Source of the DNA: Halorussus rarus
GTDB taxonomy: Archaea > Halobacteriota > Halobacteria > Halobacteriales > Haladaptataceae
Direction of reading: 5' to 3'
NCBI RefSeq assembly: GCF_003369835.1
Contig: NZ_QPMJ01000002.1
Coordinates: 248,001-312,000, forward strand
Length of the DNA stretch: 64,000 bases
Made by a program: the position numbers and the translations under genes. Below are positions 1 through 8,712 of this stretch, in pieces. Every line of letters starts with the position of its first letter. Positions within the stretch are counted from its first letter, which is position 1. The notes below the pieces were generated by a model that was not told the DNA's origin, did not search any database, and worked only from the letters and a program-made list of their open reading frames with translations.

Positions 1-507
1 CTCGCCGCGTACTACTACGAGGGCCTGTGGCGGATGCAGCAGCGGACCACCGTCACCGACATGCTGTTCTTCCCGGTCATCTGCCGGTACCCCGACAGCT
101 TCACGACGAACGTCCGGTTCGCCAGCGGGTACGTCACCGACGAGTCGGTGGTGTACGAGTCGCCCGCGCACCTCTCGGAGGAACTGGACGCCGACCACGC
201 CGAGACTTACTACGCCGAGAGCCGGTACACCCAGAAGCGGGCGGCCGAGTACATCAGGGAGACCGCCCATATCATCCGCGAGGAGTTCCCCCATCCGGAC
301 GAGTCCTCGTCCGCGGAGCGCGAGTACGGCGGCATCGTCTCGGCGGGCGGGCGGCAGGGGTCGGTCTTCTCGGCGATGCTGAAGCGCGTCGACCCGGACC
401 CCGACCGGTTCGACGACCCGGTCGAGGCGCCGACCCTGGTCCGGGAGGGCGAAGCGGCCCGACGCACCGAGCGGGAGCTGCTCCCGGACGGCGAAGTGCT
501 CGTCTGA
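1..507 (+). CDS. C-terminal part of an unknown protein (5' truncated by window edge)
   Basis: The reading frame is open from base 1, so this is the last 168 residues of a longer protein whose start lies outside the window. Visible residues are rich in Tyr and acidic side chains (LAAYYYEGLW at the edge, CRYPDSFTTNVRFASGYV further on) and end in a charged tail. There is no membrane segment, Cys cluster or nucleotide-binding loop. I do not recognise the family. An internal ATG at 34 exists, but the frame continues upstream without a stop, so it is probably not the start. Codon use is normal for the neighbourhood. Confidence 0.7.
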   Translation, partial: LAAYYYEGLWRMQQRTTVTDMLFFPVICRYPDSFTTNVRFASGYVTDESVVYESPAHLSEELDADHAETYYAESRYTQKRAAEYIRETAHIIREEFPHPDESSSAEREYGGIVSAGGRQGSVFSAMLKRVDPDPDRFDDPVEAPTLVREGEAARRTERELLPDGEVLV

Positions 508-621
508 CCCGACAGGTCCGGACTCGGTCGGGAGAGCCCTGCCGGCGCCCCGGTCGCGCCGTCCGGCCGGCGCGTTAAATTCGTCCGACACGTTTTTCGT
601 GCGACCCCGAGAAGCGACCGT

Positions 622-822
622 ATGGCCGGAGACGCGCGCTGTCCCGACTGCGACGTGTCGCTCGAGGAGGCCGACCTCTTCACCGGGACGGGCGAGTTCC
701 GGGTTCGAACCGACGCCGAGGGCGACGACGTGTTGGCCGCGGTCGGCGTCGCGACGACGCTCGACGTGACCCCGCGGCGCTGTCCGGAGTGCGGCCTCGT
801 CCGCCTGTACGCCGAGGAGTAG
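622..822 (+). CDS. Small zinc-ribbon protein
   Basis: This 66-residue acidic protein has two CPxC knuckles: CPDC near residue 8 and CPEC near residue 54, followed by GLVRLYAEE. The paired knuckles are the usual signature of a single structural zinc site. Haloarchaea carry many such mini zinc-finger proteins; a few have been tied to stress or swarming phenotypes, but most have no assigned role. It stands alone, with the neighbouring gene on the opposite strand ending 140 bases downstream. Function is unknown; a nucleic-acid or protein-binding role is only an inference from the fold. Confidence 0.75.
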   Translation: MAGDARCPDCDVSLEEADLFTGTGEFRVRTDAEGDDVLAAVGVATTLDVTPRRCPECGLVRLYAEE

Positions 823-962
823 CCGTCGGCGCGACGGTCGCGAACCGGACGAAGCGGCGGTGCGAGGTCGGCGCAGGCGACGCGGCACGGAGTCGGCGTT
901 CTGATACTACGCTTGCGCGGGTCGAATCCGGGGTGCGCCACGCCGGGACCGCCGGGAGGAGG

Positions 963-1349
963 TCACCGGGGGTCGGCGTTCTCGCTCGGGTCCGAGGGGT
1001 CGAGCAGGCCGCGTCGGGCGGCCACGTCGAGGGGGACGCTGCTCGCCCGGGGCGAGAGCGTCACCGTGTTGGTCACGGCGTCGAGTTCTATCAGTTCCGC
1101 GTCGAGCAGTTTCGGGAGGTGGACGTGGTGAAGACCGACGAGTGACGCCGCGTCGTCGGTCGCGGGCGGCCCGGTCGCGCCGGAGGAGTCCGCCTCCACG
1201 ACGCCGATCTCGGCGGCCAGGTCGGTGACCGGGACCGGGTGCGGGTGGCCCAGCAGGTGGCGGAGGACGATTCTGCGGTGGGGGTGGGAGAGCGTGCTGT
1301 ACAGGACGTCGAGGTAGTCGTCGGTCGCGGTGTCGTTGGGACTCATCAT
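963..1349 (-). CDS. DUF7344-type winged-helix protein
   Basis: This 128-residue protein opens with a wHTH-like core: DYLDVLYSTLSHPHRRIVL (residues 12-30), then VPVTDLAAEI and LHHVHLPKLLDAELIELD, ending in a disordered acidic tail. The pattern of helix, LSHPHRR, recognition helix and LxHVHLPKL is typical of the haloarchaeal DUF7344 family of small predicted transcription factors, which resemble ArsR/MarR-type wHTH domains. It is followed by, and divergent in function from, an HTH_10 regulator 88 bases upstream on the same strand. Effector and targets are not visible. An extra Met precedes the chosen ATG by none; the start MMSPNDT is the first in frame. Confidence 0.8.
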   Translation of the reverse strand: MMSPNDTATDDYLDVLYSTLSHPHRRIVLRHLLGHPHPVPVTDLAAEIGVVEADSSGATGPPATDDAASLVGLHHVHLPKLLDAELIELDAVTNTVTLSPRASSVPLDVAARRGLLDPSDPSENADPR

Positions 1350-1437
1350 CGCGGACAGTACCGAAGAGCGGCCGGACTGGGAAGGCAGTGTCTTTGAGTG
1401 ATAATGGTCTTCAAATACGCCCCCTTATGCGTTCGGG

Positions 1438-2097
1438 TCACTGCTCCTCGGCCGACGGGTGGAAGAGGACGTGCCGGAGGACCGCGTCGGTCGCGCGCCG
1501 GATTCGCTCGGAGACCGCCTGCTCGGAGACGTCGAACTTCGCTGCGAGTTCCGCGAGGCTGACCTGGCGGGGAACATCGAAGTAGCCGCGGCCGACGGCC
1601 TCGACCAGCGTCTCGTGCTGGACCTCGGTCAGGCCGTGAAGGTCCCTCGCCGCCGACCGGTCGTCGAGCGCGTAGACCCGGTTCAGTCGGTACGTGATGC
1701 CGTGGTCCGCGCAGTAGTTGTGGAACGCGGCGAGCCCGGAGTGGTCCTCGAAGCGGATCCGGAACGTCCACTCGTCGTCGCCGTACGCCTCCAGGATGGT
1801 CGCCTTCGTCTCGGTGATGCCGTGGATGAGCTGCTCGGCGGGCTCCTCCCACTCGATCTTGTAGAGCGCGCTGTCCGGAAGCCGGTCGAGGACGGCGAAC
1901 GACCTGACGTGGGGGTTCGTCTCCATGGTCGACTCGAACGTCGAGAGGTCGTCGCCGTGGCCCCAGACGTACGGCATGACCCGCTTCTCGGCCGGGACGA
2001 CGCGCTCGAGCTCGACCGAGAGGTTCGGGTGCTCGGCGATGAGTCGGCCCAACAGGAACTCGTCGGCGTTGATGGTGAACTCCGCGACGACGCTCAT
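1438..2097 (-). CDS. HTH_10 (Bat-type) transcriptional regulator
   Basis: This 219-residue protein has the layout of the haloarchaeal bacterioopsin-activator-like family. An N-terminal beta-rich sensor module (residues 1-150; starts MSVVAEFTINADEFLLG) is followed by a C-terminal HTH_10 domain with LTEVQHETLVEAVGRGYF, DVPRQVSLAELAAKFDVS and a recognition helix EQAVSERIRRATDAVL (about 155-210). Such proteins bind DNA and respond to unknown signals in the N-terminal module. It lies in a small block of regulators: DUF7344 downstream, FilR1 divergently upstream. The 116-base divergent gap to the FilR1 gene could hold shared control elements. The target is unknown. Confidence 0.88.
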   Translation of the reverse strand: MSVVAEFTINADEFLLGRLIAEHPNLSVELERVVPAEKRVMPYVWGHGDDLSTFESTMETNPHVRSFAVLDRLPDSALYKIEWEEPAEQLIHGITETKATILEAYGDDEWTFRIRFEDHSGLAAFHNYCADHGITYRLNRVYALDDRSAARDLHGLTEVQHETLVEAVGRGYFDVPRQVSLAELAAKFDVSEQAVSERIRRATDAVLRHVLFHPSAEEQ

Positions 2098-2213
2098 ACG
2101 GGGCGGACGGGCCGGACCGCAAAAACCGCTCGCCTACCTGCGTTTGCTCTGCCGTGCTTCGGGGCCGAAGAATCCACCCGATAGGAATTTACCCCGGGAT
2201 GCGAACTAGTACC

Positions 2214-3017
2214 ATGGACAGTGCGCTCGACGAGATCGAGTTCCTCGTGCGCTCGGAGCACCGCGTCGCGGCCGTCGGTGCGCTGGCCGAGCGCCCGCGC
2301 AGTCGGGCGGCCCTCCGGCGGGCGACCGGCGCGTCGTCGTCGACCGTCGGCCGCCTGCTGCGCGAGTTCGAGAGCCGGGGCTGGGTCGTCCGTGACGGCG
2401 GCGAGTACCGGATGACGACCGAGGGGGAGTTCGTCGCCGAGGAGGTCACGAGCCTGCTCGACCGGATGGAGACCAGACAGCAGCTCCGCGACGTGGCGCG
2501 GTGGCTGCCGACCGAGAAGCTCGGCATCACCATCGAGGCGTTCTCCGAGGCGGTCGTCACCGTCGTCGACGAGGCGGAGCCGTACCGGCCCGTCCGCCGC
2601 TACGACGCCCTGATGGAGGACGCCGAGGCGATGCGGGCGTTCGGGACGCCGACGCTCAAGTCGGCCAACGCTGGCGCGCTCTTCCGGAACGTCCGGGCCG
2701 GCATGGACACCGAGATCATCTACCCGACGCCCATCGTGGAGGCGGTGCTGGAGTGGTCGCCGGAGGCGGCGGAGGAGGGGCTCGCGAGCGGCAACCTCAC
2801 CATCATGCTCCACGACGGGCTGCCGTGCGGGCTCACCGTCTTCGACGACCGGGTCGCGCTCACGGGCTACGACCCCGACACCGGCATGCTGCGGGCGATC
2901 GTCGACACCGACGCCGCGGAGGCCCGCGAGTGGGCGACCGAACTCTACGACACCTACCGGGAGGAGGCTCGGCCCCTCGACGCGGAGGCGGTCGAGGTCG
3001 ACTCGGGCGCGACGTGA
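2214..3017 (+). CDS. FilR1-family winged-helix transcriptional regulator
   Basis: This 267-residue protein has an N-terminal wHTH (residues 1-75: DEIEFLVRSEHRVAAVGAL, then RSRAALRRATGASSSTVGRLLREFESRGWV) and a C-terminal domain of the FilR1_middle type (about 120-255). That domain has the family's recurrent pattern of a strand, GAGxDxxI-like region (VRAGMDTEIIYPTPIVEAVL) and the ending GLTVFDDRVALTGYD. FilR1 regulators were named in methanogens; haloarchaea have many paralogues with unknown ligands. I chose the ATG at 2214 because the domain begins there; an upstream in-frame ATG at 2154 would add 20 arginine-rich residues unlike the family. It is divergent from the HTH_10 gene. Confidence 0.88.
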   Translation: MDSALDEIEFLVRSEHRVAAVGALAERPRSRAALRRATGASSSTVGRLLREFESRGWVVRDGGEYRMTTEGEFVAEEVTSLLDRMETRQQLRDVARWLPTEKLGITIEAFSEAVVTVVDEAEPYRPVRRYDALMEDAEAMRAFGTPTLKSANAGALFRNVRAGMDTEIIYPTPIVEAVLEWSPEAAEEGLASGNLTIMLHDGLPCGLTVFDDRVALTGYDPDTGMLRAIVDTDAAEAREWATELYDTYREEARPLDAEAVEVDSGAT

Positions 3018-3100
3018 CGCCACGACGGTCCGACGCGTAGCCCGAGCGGAGCGCCGGCGCGCCCGGTCGGTCGGTGCACCAGGTGCACGCGTTGCAGCGC

Positions 3101-3119
3101 CCGAGTGAAACCCACTCGG
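3101..3119. promoter_or_regulatory. Perfect inverted repeat upstream of the methyltransferase
   Basis: Seven-base arms CCGAGTG and CACTCGG flank a five-base centre, 67-85 bases ahead of the methyltransferase ATG. Thirteen bases further upstream is GTGCAC-CAG-GTGCAC (3074-3088). The placement beyond the downstream end of the FilR1 gene suggests an operator or a stem-loop at the end of the FilR1 transcript. There is no T-run, so a terminator is less likely. The role is inferred. Confidence 0.4.
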
Positions 3120-3185
3120 TGGGCGGATTGCATCAGATAGCTAGGTGTCGGTGCTGACCGTCCCTACTCGGGGAGCTGACCGACA

Positions 3186-4271
3186 ATGACGACAGACGCG
3201 CGAACGGCCCGAGACCCGATCGACGAAGCGAAACTGGACGAACTCATGGAGACGGCGCTGGTCGACTTCGGCGCGACGTTCCACGCCGCGCTGGTCGGCA
3301 TCGGCGACGAGCTCGGCCTCTACGCGGCGCTGGCCGACGAGGGGCCGCTCTCGTCCGACGGGCTCGCCGCGGCCACCGACACCGACGAGCGCTACGTCCG
3401 CGAGTGGCTGCGCTCGCAGGCCGCCGGCGGGTACGTGACCTACGACGCCGAGACCGACCGCTACCACCTCTCGCCCGAGCAGGCGTTCGTCCTGGCCGAC
3501 GACGACAGCCCGGTGTTCGTCCCGGGCGCGTTCCAGATCGGCACCGCCGCGATAGAGAGCGAGTCGAAGCTCGCCGAGGCGTTCCGCACGGGCGAGGGCG
3601 TCGGCTGGCACGAGCACGACGACGGCGTGTTCCACGGCGTCGAGCGCTTCTTCGCGCCGGGCTACGCGGCCGAACTCGCGAGCGACTGGTTGCCGGCGCT
3701 CGACGGCGTGGAGGCCAAATTGGAAGACGGCGGCCGCGTCATCGACGTGGGCTGCGGCCACGGCGCGCCGACCATCATCATGGCCGAGGCGTACCCGAAC
3801 TCCGCGTTCGTGGGCGTCGACTACCACGAGGAGTCGATAGATGTGGCACGGGAGCGCGCCGAGGAGGCGGGAGTGTCCGACCGCGTCACCTTCGAGGTGG
3901 CGATGGCTAAGGAGTACGAGGGCACCGACTACGACCTCGTCACCACCTTCGACTGCCTCCACGACATGGGCGACCCGGTCGGCGTCGCGGCCCACGTCGC
4001 GGGGACCCTCGCCGACGACGGGACGTGGATGGTCGTCGAACCCTACGCCGAGGACCGGGTGGAGGAGAACCTGAACCCGCGGGGCAGGGCGCTCTACTCG
4101 GCCTCGACGATGCTCTGCACGCCGAACTCCATGAGTCAGGAGGTCGGCTACGGACTGGGGGCGCAGGCCGGCGAGGCGAAGCTCCGCGAGGTGGTGACCG
4201 AGGGCGGGTTCACCCGGTTCCGCCGGGTGGCCGAGACGCCGTTCGACATGGTGTTCGAGGCGAAGCTGTGA
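3186..4271 (+). CDS. SAM-dependent methyltransferase with N-terminal winged helix
   Basis: This 361-residue protein has two parts. Residues 10-105 resemble the wHTH/dimerisation front of Rv2258c-type and plant O-methyltransferase-like enzymes (ALVGIGDELGLYAALADEG, then LAAATDTDERYVREWL). Residues about 180-350 form a class I Rossmann methyltransferase: motif I VIDVGCGHGAPT, acidic end of strand 2 FVGVDYHEESID, and motif IV-like TTFDCLHDMGDP. The substrate cannot be read from the sequence. The wHTH part in this class usually dimerises and shapes the active site rather than binding DNA. It stands as a single gene; a perfect inverted repeat lies in its 168-base upstream gap. Confidence 0.87.
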   Translation: MTTDARTARDPIDEAKLDELMETALVDFGATFHAALVGIGDELGLYAALADEGPLSSDGLAAATDTDERYVREWLRSQAAGGYVTYDAETDRYHLSPEQAFVLADDDSPVFVPGAFQIGTAAIESESKLAEAFRTGEGVGWHEHDDGVFHGVERFFAPGYAAELASDWLPALDGVEAKLEDGGRVIDVGCGHGAPTIIMAEAYPNSAFVGVDYHEESIDVARERAEEAGVSDRVTFEVAMAKEYEGTDYDLVTTFDCLHDMGDPVGVAAHVAGTLADDGTWMVVEPYAEDRVEENLNPRGRALYSASTMLCTPNSMSQEVGYGLGAQAGEAKLREVVTEGGFTRFRRVAETPFDMVFEAKL

Positions 4272-4420
4272 CCGTGCGCGGCCTTCGAGAAGGCGGCGCC
4301 GCGGCGACGGCCGGCCGACCCCGATTCGGCGCGACCGGCGACCTCGGACGGCAGTGACCGCTCCATGCCGATTCCGATACTACTAACTCTCGCACGGGGA
4401 AAGTAGCACGCGAGCCAATA

Positions 4421-5566
4421 ATGAGACTGCACGAGTATCAGGCGAAGAGCGTCTTCGCCGATGCAGGGATTCCGACGCCGGACGCGACCCTGGCGTCGTC
4501 CGTAGACGAGGTCGTCGAGGCCGCCGAGGACATCGGCTACCCGGTCGCCGTCAAGGCCCAGGTGCACGTCGGGGGCCGCGGGAAGGCCGGCGGCATCAAG
4601 CTCGCCGAGAGCCGCGAGGAGGCCGAGCAGGTCGCCGACGAGATCATCGGCATGGACCTGAAGGGCTACCGCGTCGAGCGCGTCCTCGTCGAGGAGGCGG
4701 TCGACTTCAAGAACGAGCTCTACGTCGGCGTCACGATGGACCGCGGCGAGGGCAAGCCGGTCGCGATGGTCTCGGCCAAGGGCGGCGTCGACATCGAGCA
4801 GGTCGCCGAGGAGGACCCCGACGCCATCGCACGCGAGCACGTCGACCCGGCGTTCGGGATGCATCCCTACCAGGCCCGCAAGGCGGTCTACGACGCGGGC
4901 GTCCCCCGCGAGGTCGCCTCCGACGTGGCCTCGATCCTGACCACGGTCTACCAGCTCTGGGACGACCGCGACGCCAGCGAGGTCGAGATCAACCCCGTCA
5001 TGATCACCGAGGACGACGAGGTCGTCGCGGCCGACGCCGTGATGAACATCGACGACGACGCGCTGTTCCGCCAGCAGGACCTCGCCGAGATGGAGGAGGA
5101 GGCCTACGAGGACGACCTCGAACGCAAGGCCGGCGAGTACGGCTTCGACTACGTCCGGCTCTCCGGTAACGTCGGCATCATCGGCAACGGCGCGGGCCTC
5201 GTGATGACGACGCTCGACCTCGTGGACTACTACGGCGGCAAGCCCGCCAACTTCCTCGACATCGGGGGCGGCGCGAAGGCCGAGCGGGTGGCCAACGCGC
5301 TCGACATGGTGTTCTCCGACGAGAACGTCGACGCGGTCGTGTTCAACATCTTCGGCGGCATCACCCGCGGCGACGAGGTCGCCAAGGGCATCAACGACGC
5401 GCTCGGGCAGTTCGACGAGATCCCCAAGCGCGTGGTCGTCCGACTCGCCGGCACCAACGCCGAAGAGGGCCGCGAGATCCTGAACGACGACCTCGTCACG
5501 GTCGAGGAGACCCTCGAGGACGCGGTGCAGCGTGCGGTCGAATTTTCCGAGGAGGAAGCACAATGA
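4421..5566 (+). CDS. sucC: Succinyl-CoA synthetase (ADP-forming) beta subunit
   Basis: This 381-residue protein begins [20 protein letters not shown], the classic SucC start. It continues with an ATP-grasp domain ([12 protein letters not shown] near residue 50; EINPVMI near 190) and a C-terminal CoA-ligase domain ([30 protein letters not shown]). The enzyme interconverts succinyl-CoA and succinate with ADP/ATP in the TCA cycle as an alpha/beta assembly. The stop overlaps the start of sucD by four bases (ATGA), indicating translational coupling. Length matches the family. A TATA-like stretch (CCGATACTACTAAC, near 4372-4386) lies about 40 bases before the ATG. Confidence 0.97.
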   Translation: MRLHEYQAKSVFADAGIPTPDATLASSVDEVVEAAEDIGYPVAVKAQVHVGGRGKAGGIKLAESREEAEQVADEIIGMDLKGYRVERVLVEEAVDFKNELYVGVTMDRGEGKPVAMVSAKGGVDIEQVAEEDPDAIAREHVDPAFGMHPYQARKAVYDAGVPREVASDVASILTTVYQLWDDRDASEVEINPVMITEDDEVVAADAVMNIDDDALFRQQDLAEMEEEAYEDDLERKAGEYGFDYVRLSGNVGIIGNGAGLVMTTLDLVDYYGGKPANFLDIGGGAKAERVANALDMVFSDENVDAVVFNIFGGITRGDEVAKGINDALGQFDEIPKRVVVRLAGTNAEEGREILNDDLVTVEETLEDAVQRAVEFSEEEAQ

Positions 5567-6432
5567 GCGTTCTAGTCGATTCGGACACCAGAGTCGTCGT
5601 ACAGGGCATCACCGGCGGGGAGGGCAAGTTCCACGCCGAGCAGATGATGGAGTACGGCACCAACGTCGTCGCCGGCGCGGTGCCGGGCAAGGGCGGCCAG
5701 GAGGTCGCCGGCGTCCCGGTGTACGACACCGTCGACGAGGCCGCCCGCGAGGAGGACGCCGACGCCTCGGTCGTCTTCGTCCCGCCCGCGTTCGCGGCCG
5801 ACGCCGTCTTCGAGGCGCTGGACGCGCCGCTCGACCTCGTGGTCGCCATCACCGAGGGCATCCCCGCCCAGGACATGAGCAAGGTGTACAAGCGCCTGGG
5901 CGAGGTCGACACCCGTCTCATCGGGCCGAACTGCCCGGGCATCATCACTCCCGGCGAGTCGAAGCTCGGCATCCTGCCCGGCAACATCTTCGAGTCGGGC
6001 GACGTGGGCCTGGTCTCGCGGTCGGGCACCCTCACCTATCAGGTCGTCGACAACCTCACCTCGCGGGGCGTCGGCCAGACCACCGCCATCGGCATCGGCG
6101 GCGACCCCATCATCGGCACCGACTTCACCGACGCGCTCGAGCTGTTCGAGAACGACCCTGACACGAAGGCGGTCGTGATGTGCGGCGAGATCGGCGGCGA
6201 GGACGAGGAGGAGGCCGCCCGGTTCATCGCCGAGAACATGGACACGCCGGTCGCGGGCTTCATCGCGGGCCGGACCGCGCCGGAGGGCAAGCGCATGGGC
6301 CACGCCGGCGCCATCGTCTCGGGTAGCGGCACCGGCACCGCCGAGAGCAAGATCAACGCGCTCAACGACGCGGGCGTCCCGGTCGGCGACACCCCCAACG
6401 AGGTCGCCGACCACATCGAGGACTTCCTGTAG
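5563..6432 (+). CDS. sucD: Succinyl-CoA synthetase (ADP-forming) alpha subunit
   Basis: This 289-residue protein has a CoA-binding Rossmann fold at the N terminus ([22 protein letters not shown]), the [10 protein letters not shown] and [20 protein letters not shown] blocks, and a C-terminal ligase domain. [17 protein letters not shown] carries the active-site histidine that is phosphorylated in catalysis. It forms the alpha/beta enzyme with the overlapping sucC product. Length and motif order match the family with no odd features. It is the last gene of a two-gene operon; 204 non-coding bases follow. Confidence 0.97.
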   Translation: MSVLVDSDTRVVVQGITGGEGKFHAEQMMEYGTNVVAGAVPGKGGQEVAGVPVYDTVDEAAREEDADASVVFVPPAFAADAVFEALDAPLDLVVAITEGIPAQDMSKVYKRLGEVDTRLIGPNCPGIITPGESKLGILPGNIFESGDVGLVSRSGTLTYQVVDNLTSRGVGQTTAIGIGGDPIIGTDFTDALELFENDPDTKAVVMCGEIGGEDEEEAARFIAENMDTPVAGFIAGRTAPEGKRMGHAGAIVSGSGTGTAESKINALNDAGVPVGDTPNEVADHIEDFL

Positions 6433-6636
6433 CGCGACCGCGCCCGGTCCCCCGTTCTGCCGGGGGCGTCCGGGTTCTCCGTCCCGGTCCGGGCGCTCAG
6501 TTCTGCCGTTTCGCAACCCCGTCAGGGTCTCTTTCCTGACTCGGTACCCCCGTCGCTGCTACCGTTTAGTTCTTCGCGTCGGGGCACTCGCGGACACGGG
6601 CACAGCCCTTAGGTGCGCCACGCCCCAATCGGACGT

Positions 6637-6879
6637 ATGGAAGCACCAACTCCGCTGGAGTCCGCGGCGGACGAACGAGAGGACGTCACCATCGCTCGAC
6701 GCGGGTACGAGGGGGAGAACGTCCTCGTCGTCGACTTCGGCCCCGGCGTCGAGGCCAAACTGGACGTCGTGGGCGAGACCGGCATCGTCGTCGCCGGCGA
6801 CCGCCAGTTCGAGTTCGAGATGCCCGAGGACGCCACCGACGTCTCCACCAACGCCGGGATGCTCATCATCCGGGAGTAG
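6637..6879 (+). CDS. Small beta-rich haloarchaeal protein (DUF7127/Hsp20-like)
   Basis: This 80-residue acidic protein is made almost entirely of alternating short strands (VTIARRGYEGENVLVVDFGP, AKLDVVGETGIVVAGDRQFEFEMPED, GMLIIRE). The order suggests a small beta sandwich reminiscent of the Hsp20/alpha-crystallin fold, without the full ACD signature. It matches a conserved short haloarchaeal family I associate with DUF7127; that name is from memory and uncertain. I chose the ATG at 6637 over one eight codons earlier because the family begins with the acidic stretch. It stands alone, convergent with the MscS-like gene. Confidence 0.72.
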   Translation: MEAPTPLESAADEREDVTIARRGYEGENVLVVDFGPGVEAKLDVVGETGIVVAGDRQFEFEMPEDATDVSTNAGMLIIRE

Positions 6880-6928
6880 CGTCGGCCGGGCCGTTCTACC
6901 GAGCGAGTCCGATTTTTCCGCCGAGGCG

Positions 6929-7609
6929 TCACCCGTCAGTCGTCGTACCGTCGGTCGGTTCCGACTCGTCGATCGTTCCAGTACCGTCAGCGGTCGCCGA
7001 ACCGTCGACCGGAGGCGATCCGGAGTCGCCAGCCGTCGGCTCGGAATCACCGGCCGGCGACCCCGCCCGCGCCTTCTTCGTCCAGCGCTCCTCGACCAGG
7101 CTGTTGCCCAGGACCAGCGTGTCGCCGCCGTCGACCGCCAGTCTGGTCTTCCGGAGCCCGATCTCGCGGACCACGCCGGTCTCGTCGGCGGTGACCACCG
7201 CGTCGCCGGGTTCGAAGTCGGGGTCCCGCAGGAGGTAGACGCCCGAGACCGTGTCGGCGATCATGTCCGAGAGCGCGTAGCTCACCCCGAGCGCGACGAA
7301 CCCCGTGGCGGTCCCGAGGCTGGCGGCGACCTCGCCCATGCCGAGGATCTTCAGGAGCGCGAGCGCCGCGCCGAACCACATGAAGACGCCGGCGACCGCG
7401 GCGAACAGGTCGGCGACGAGTTCGTCGGCGTAGACGCGGTCGAGCGCCGACCGGACCAGCGACAGCGCGACCCTGATGCCGGCGTAGGCCACGACGAAGA
7501 ACAGGAGCGCCGTGACGAACGTCGGAATCGCGTCGACGAACCCGGCCCGGAGTTCCGCGAGCGACTCCGCGACGATTCCCCCGAACCCTCCGCCCTGTGA
7601 GACGTTCAT
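6929..7609 (-). CDS. MscS-family mechanosensitive channel (small type)
   Basis: This 226-residue protein has three hydrophobic segments (about residues 27-52, 65-92, 98-120) followed by a beta domain: LLRDPDFEPGDAVVTADETGVVREIGLRKTRL and LVLGNSLVEERW (about 125-175). This is the MscS pore-lining helix and beta-domain arrangement without the large C-terminal cage. The last 45 residues are a disordered Thr/Ser/Asp/Gly tail. Such channels release solutes on osmotic downshock. The ATG at 7609 starts at the domain edge; an earlier in-frame ATG would add an Arg-rich leader. It is a single gene. Confidence 0.88.
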   Translation of the reverse strand: MNVSQGGGFGGIVAESLAELRAGFVDAIPTFVTALLFFVVAYAGIRVALSLVRSALDRVYADELVADLFAAVAGVFMWFGAALALLKILGMGEVAASLGTATGFVALGVSYALSDMIADTVSGVYLLRDPDFEPGDAVVTADETGVVREIGLRKTRLAVDGGDTLVLGNSLVEERWTKKARAGSPAGDSEPTAGDSGSPPVDGSATADGTGTIDESEPTDGTTTDG

Positions 7610-7719
7610 ATTCGGCCATTCTCCGCCCCGTGACAAGAACGCTCGGGCGGGACGCTCCGGCGAACGTGCGTGCAGTCGAGAGAACAAGGTCTGCTATCGA
7701 GACGGCGGTTCGAGGCTGG

Positions 7720-8082
7720 CTACCGATTCAGTTCGCCGAGACACTGCCCGCAGTACTTCGCGCCGGTCATGTTCGACGCGCCGCAGGTCGAGCAGGTGAA
7801 CGCGCCGAGCGCGTAGTCGTCGGCGGTCGAGGCGGGAGCGTCGGCCGTCGACGCGGGGTCGTCGTCCGCGTCCGCTCCGCGTCCGTCGGCGCGGATCGGG
7901 CCGCGGTTCAGCGCCTCGGCGGCGGCGTTCGAGACGTCCCGCGGGGCGTCGTCGCGTTCGGCCAGCGCCAACAGTAGGGCGTCGTCGCGCATCTTCTCGA
8001 GGCCGCGCATCATGGCGAGGAACAGCACCGTCGGCCCGGCGATCACCAGGCAGGCGACCATCAGTCGGAGGGCGAGGTTCAT
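7720..8082 (-). CDS. Membrane-anchored zinc-ribbon protein
   Basis: This 120-residue protein has an N-terminal transmembrane helix (residues 3-25, LALRLMVACLVIAGPTVLFLA), a charged middle, an Ala/Asp/Ser-rich linker (about 70-90) and a C-terminal zinc ribbon FTCSTCGASNMTGAKYCGQCLGELNR with four Cys. The ribbon probably sits in the cytoplasm or acts as a protein-protein contact. No partner is visible: the neighbours are an MscS-like channel gene on the same strand (111 bases downstream) and a DUF7511-type gene upstream. The function is unknown. Confidence 0.8.
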   Translation of the reverse strand: MNLALRLMVACLVIAGPTVLFLAMMRGLEKMRDDALLLALAERDDAPRDVSNAAAEALNRGPIRADGRGADADDDPASTADAPASTADDYALGAFTCSTCGASNMTGAKYCGQCLGELNR

Positions 8083-8239
8083 GTTCGACTGGCGTGAGCA
8101 TCCCCTATTAATTCTACCGGTTCATTGAAGTGGCTCGCCTGCGAGGCTACGCGTCCGCGGACGACCCTTCCCGCTCGGCGAACGACCAAATCACCGAGGG
8201 CTGGCGGCGGGCGGGGCGTCGAAAGAGGACGAGGGCCGG

Positions 8240-8467
8240 TCAGCGGGCCGATTCGAGGTCCACGAAAACGTCGTCGTCGGCCGTGAGCCACGTGGACATG
8301 CGCTCGACGCTGGAGAGGCCGTCGGGGTAAACGGTCCGGCGGTCGGGCCTGTCCTCGTAGTCGACGACTACCGAGGAGAGAACGACGTCGGGTCGGTCGA
8401 GGCGCGGTTCGTGCTGGCGACCATCGGGGGCGTCCCGGTCGGTGCGGGTGTGGGGGTCCGTGCTCAT
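8240..8467 (-). CDS. DUF7511-type small haloarchaeal protein
   Basis: This 75-residue protein has a conserved C-terminal core: VVLSSVVVDYEDRPDRRTVYPDGL, then SSVERMSTWLTADDDVFVDLESAR. I recognise this as the haloarchaeal DUF7511 pattern (a strand, a DRxTxYP turn and the MSTWL motif). The first 25 residues are polar and disordered. There are no catalytic motifs or membrane segments; the function is unknown. It is divergent from the ABC ATPase gene, with the iron-box palindrome in the 245-base gap between them. Confidence 0.78.
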   Translation of the reverse strand: MSTDPHTRTDRDAPDGRQHEPRLDRPDVVLSSVVVDYEDRPDRRTVYPDGLSSVERMSTWLTADDDVFVDLESAR

Positions 8468-8649
8468 GATGCTCCGAGCGCGTCTGCGGGTTCGCCGAGG
8501 AATGATTAAGGATTTTCTATGAGGAATATATATCCGACCGAAGCGGACTGAACTCTCGGTATCCCCCGTTCGCGGCCGGGTCGGGCGGATAGTCGTCCCG
8601 ACGATGCGGTCGCGGTGCGCCGGTCCGCCGCCGAAAGCAAAATCTTATG

Positions 8650-8665
8650 TTTAGGACCGCCTAAA
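8650..8665. promoter_or_regulatory. Iron-box-like operator (DtxR/SirR/Idr type)
   Basis: TTTAGG-ACCG-CCTAAA is a perfect palindrome with six-base arms. It resembles the TTAGG/CCTAA half-sites bound by DtxR-family iron regulators, which in haloarchaea (SirR/Idr) control iron uptake. It lies 48 bases before the ABC ATPase ATG and next to the AT-rich AAAATCTTATG stretch that can serve as a TATA element, so bound repressor would block initiation. The assignment is by pattern only. Confidence 0.65.
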
Positions 8666-8712
8666 ATCACGGCTGACGATGCCGCCCGGGGCGACAAGAC
8701 TGGTGATACTCG

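Noticed and set aside
3074-3088. GTGCAC-CAG-GTGCAC as a separate operator
   Set aside because: GTGCAC is itself self-complementary, so the repeat is partly trivial; only the stronger 3101-3119 element is listed.
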